Below are positions 62,539 to 64,000 of a stretch of 64,000 nt of DNA, one piece after another. The notes below the pieces were generated by a model, which saw only the letters and a list, made by a program, of their open reading frames with translations, was not told the origin of the DNA and made no database searches. Numbering within the stretch: the first letter of the stretch is position 1; the number at the start of each line of letters is the position of its first letter. The stretch is taken from NCBI GenBank assembly GCA_016787225.1, contig JAEUUY010000022.1, positions 124,001 to 188,000 on the forward strand. Direction: 5' to 3'. Origin of the DNA: Chitinophagales bacterium. GTDB lineage: Bacteria > Bacteroidota > Bacteroidia > Chitinophagales > JADJOU01. A program made the translations under genes and the position numbers.

Positions 62539-63729
62539 ATGAATCTCCACGAACATCAAGCGAAAGAATTATTAAAAAAGTACGGGGCAAAAATACAAGA
62601 AGGTATAGCTGTAGAATCTGTGCAAGATGCTGTCAATGCAGGTAAGGCTCTCACGGAACAAACAGGCACTCAATGGTATGTAGTAAAAGCTCAGGTGCAC
62701 GCCGGTGGAAGAGGAAAAGGTGGCGGGGTGAAACTTGCAAAAAATGCAGAAGAGCTCAAGGAAAAAGCATCTGCAATATTAGGAATGAAACTCGTGACCC
62801 CTCAGACAGGGGAACAGGGAAAGATTGTCAATCGTATTTTGATAGCTGAAGATGTATACTATGGGGAACAAGAAAAAATCAAAGAATTTTATGTTTCGAT
62901 CCTACTTGATAGAACTACGAAGAAAAATGTAATTATCTATTCTACCGAAGGGGGTATGGAGATAGAAGAAGTAGCTGAATCTCATCCAGAAAAAGTACAT
63001 AAAGAGTATATTGACCCTTTGATAGGCATTCAAGGTTATCAATGCAGAAGGATTGCTTTTAATTTAGGATTAGAAGGCAATGCTTTCAAAGAGATGGTCA
63101 AGTTTGTAGAAAACATTTACAATGCTTATGTTGGTGCTGATGCTACTCTGGTGGAGATTAATCCATGTCTCAAAACATCCGATGATAAAATAATAGCTGT
63201 AGATGGTAAAATCTCCATAGATGACAATGCCCTCTATAGACAAGCGGAGCTTGCTGCTAAGGAGGACAAACGTGAATTAGATCCTACAGAAGTAGAAGCC
63301 GTAAGTTACGATCTTAACTATGTAAAACTTGATGGCAACGTTGGTTGCATGGTCAATGGTGCAGGATTGGCTATGGCTACCATGGATATCATTAAACTAA
63401 GCGGTGGAGATCCCGCAAACTTTCTTGATGTGGGTGGAACAGCAAACGCCGAACGTGTAGAAAAAGCCTTTAGAATTATATTGCAAGATTCCAATGTGAA
63501 AGCAATTTTAATTAATATATTCGGTGGTATAGTTCGCTGTGATCGTGTGGCTCAGGGTGTAGTAGATGCATATAAATCCATAGGAAATATCCCCGTTCCC
63601 ATCATTGTTAGACTTCAAGGTACCAATGCTGTGGAAGGTAAACGGATTATAGATGAGAGTGGCTTGAAAGTAAAGTCTGCCATCTTATTGCGTGAAGCCG
63701 CAGAAGCCGTAAAAGAAGTATTAAATTAA
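62539..63729 (+). CDS. sucC: ADP-forming succinate-CoA ligase subunit beta
   Basis: A 396-aa ATP-grasp subunit of succinyl-CoA synthetase. [32 protein letters not shown], and the C-terminal [14 protein letters not shown] are diagnostic. It catalyses substrate-level phosphorylation in the TCA cycle. It is divergent from lolD. sucD is not in the window; it is often separate in Bacteroidota. Confidence 0.97.
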   Translation: MNLHEHQAKELLKKYGAKIQEGIAVESVQDAVNAGKALTEQTGTQWYVVKAQVHAGGRGKGGGVKLAKNAEELKEKASAILGMKLVTPQTGEQGKIVNRILIAEDVYYGEQEKIKEFYVSILLDRTTKKNVIIYSTEGGMEIEEVAESHPEKVHKEYIDPLIGIQGYQCRRIAFNLGLEGNAFKEMVKFVENIYNAYVGADATLVEINPCLKTSDDKIIAVDGKISIDDNALYRQAELAAKEDKRELDPTEVEAVSYDLNYVKLDGNVGCMVNGAGLAMATMDIIKLSGGDPANFLDVGGTANAERVEKAFRIILQDSNVKAILINIFGGIVRCDRVAQGVVDAYKSIGNIPVPIIVRLQGTNAVEGKRIIDESGLKVKSAILLREAAEAVKEVLN

Positions 63730-63827
63730 GAATAGTTTCTTTTTTTTGATTATCATTTAGTCTTTTTAACCCTAAGGAATACTAAACTTTCACCAACTTT
63801 GTATCTCTAAGATAGAAAGGGACGTAA

Positions 63828-64000
63828 ATGAATAAATATTTTGTAGTTTGGTTTTTTTGCATATCCTATATCAGTGCTCACGCTCAGGACGCTATAGAGG
63901 CTGGGACTATTCAATTTAGTGCTACTGAAATCAATTTTGGTCTTATCGAGTATGATTCAAATCCTTTTAGAGAGGTTACGGTGACCAATGTTGGAAACTA
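63828..64000 (+). CDS. DUF1573-like secreted protein (partial)
   Basis: An ATG frame running off the window edge. The signal peptide ends in ISAHAQ, and the mature part begins AGTIQFSATEINFGLIEYDS then REVTVTNVGN, the opening of DUF1573 proteins (F...NFGxI...F.VTNxG). Such proteins are common secreted Bacteroidota proteins with an Ig-like fold. The remainder lies beyond 64000. Confidence 0.7.
   Translation, partial: MNKYFVVWFFCISYISAHAQDAIEAGTIQFSATEINFGLIEYDSNPFREVTVTNVGN

Noticed and set aside
1-64000. CRISPR array
   Set aside because: No regularly spaced direct repeats of 24-40 bases were seen and no cas genes are present.

Overview
The window is from a bacterium of the phylum Bacteroidota. 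Support comes from TAnnTTTG-type -7 promoter boxes, a type IX secretion C-terminal sorting domain (16233-17273), the absence of obvious Shine-Dalgarno sequences, lipoproteins with Bacteroidota-style signal peptides, a CTnDOT-like tyrosine recombinase, a DUF3871-family protein, and Gram-negative envelope genes (lptE, kdsB, lolA-like, lolD). The genus cannot be read from the sequence.

Left chromosomal part (1-27397). A mostly minus-strand run holds an envelope and translation operon (secG, an acidic TPR-like protein, lptE, a sigma-54 activator, miaB). It is followed by an HD phosphohydrolase, diacylglycerol/undecaprenol kinase, a Uma2 nuclease-fold protein, dtd, rsgA, a monoacylglycerol-lipase-like hydrolase, pnp and rpsO. 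Next come a T9SS cargo protein, a PLP sulfur-amino-acid enzyme, a glycosyltransferase cluster with three polytopic membrane enzymes, rpe, kdsB and a lolA-like gene.

Mobile island (27398-51636, about 24.2 kb). A visibly more AT-rich island sits in the 3' end of a tRNA-Pro(UGG) gene. It is bounded by an 18-bp direct repeat (TGTAGGGATGACAGGATT) and carries its integrase next to the right end. Repeated AAAGTGTC-type motifs near both ends look like integrase arm sites. Mobility and replication-type genes lie at the two ends, so they would come together in an excised circle: integrase, a family-A/single-subunit-polymerase-like protein, a RecA-like AAA ATPase, a DUF3871 protein, an XRE regulator and a small conserved protein. 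No conjugation or capsid genes are visible. The centre is a defence island of two convergent blocks. The plus block has an unknown gene, an AbiH-like protein, a SIR2-like protein, a small PD-(D/E)XK-like protein and McrBC. The minus block has an SH3 lipoprotein, an EEP-family nuclease/phosphatase, a fused type IIG restriction-modification enzyme, a second small PD-(D/E)XK-like protein, a putative AbiC-like membrane protein, an NdpA-like nucleoid protein and a membrane protein.

Right chromosomal part (51637-64000). tRNA-Pro and tRNA-Ser(GCU), dnaA, a metallophosphatase, fabG with a previously uncalled 53-aa membrane ORF, small lipoproteins, dnaE, a fatty acid desaturase, lolD, sucC, and the start of a DUF1573-like gene cut by the window end.

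The strongest candidates for undescribed biology are the tightly coupled unknown-AbiH-SIR2-nuclease operon, the five-gene restriction-modification/AbiC/NdpA/membrane operon, and the polymerase-like protein of the island.
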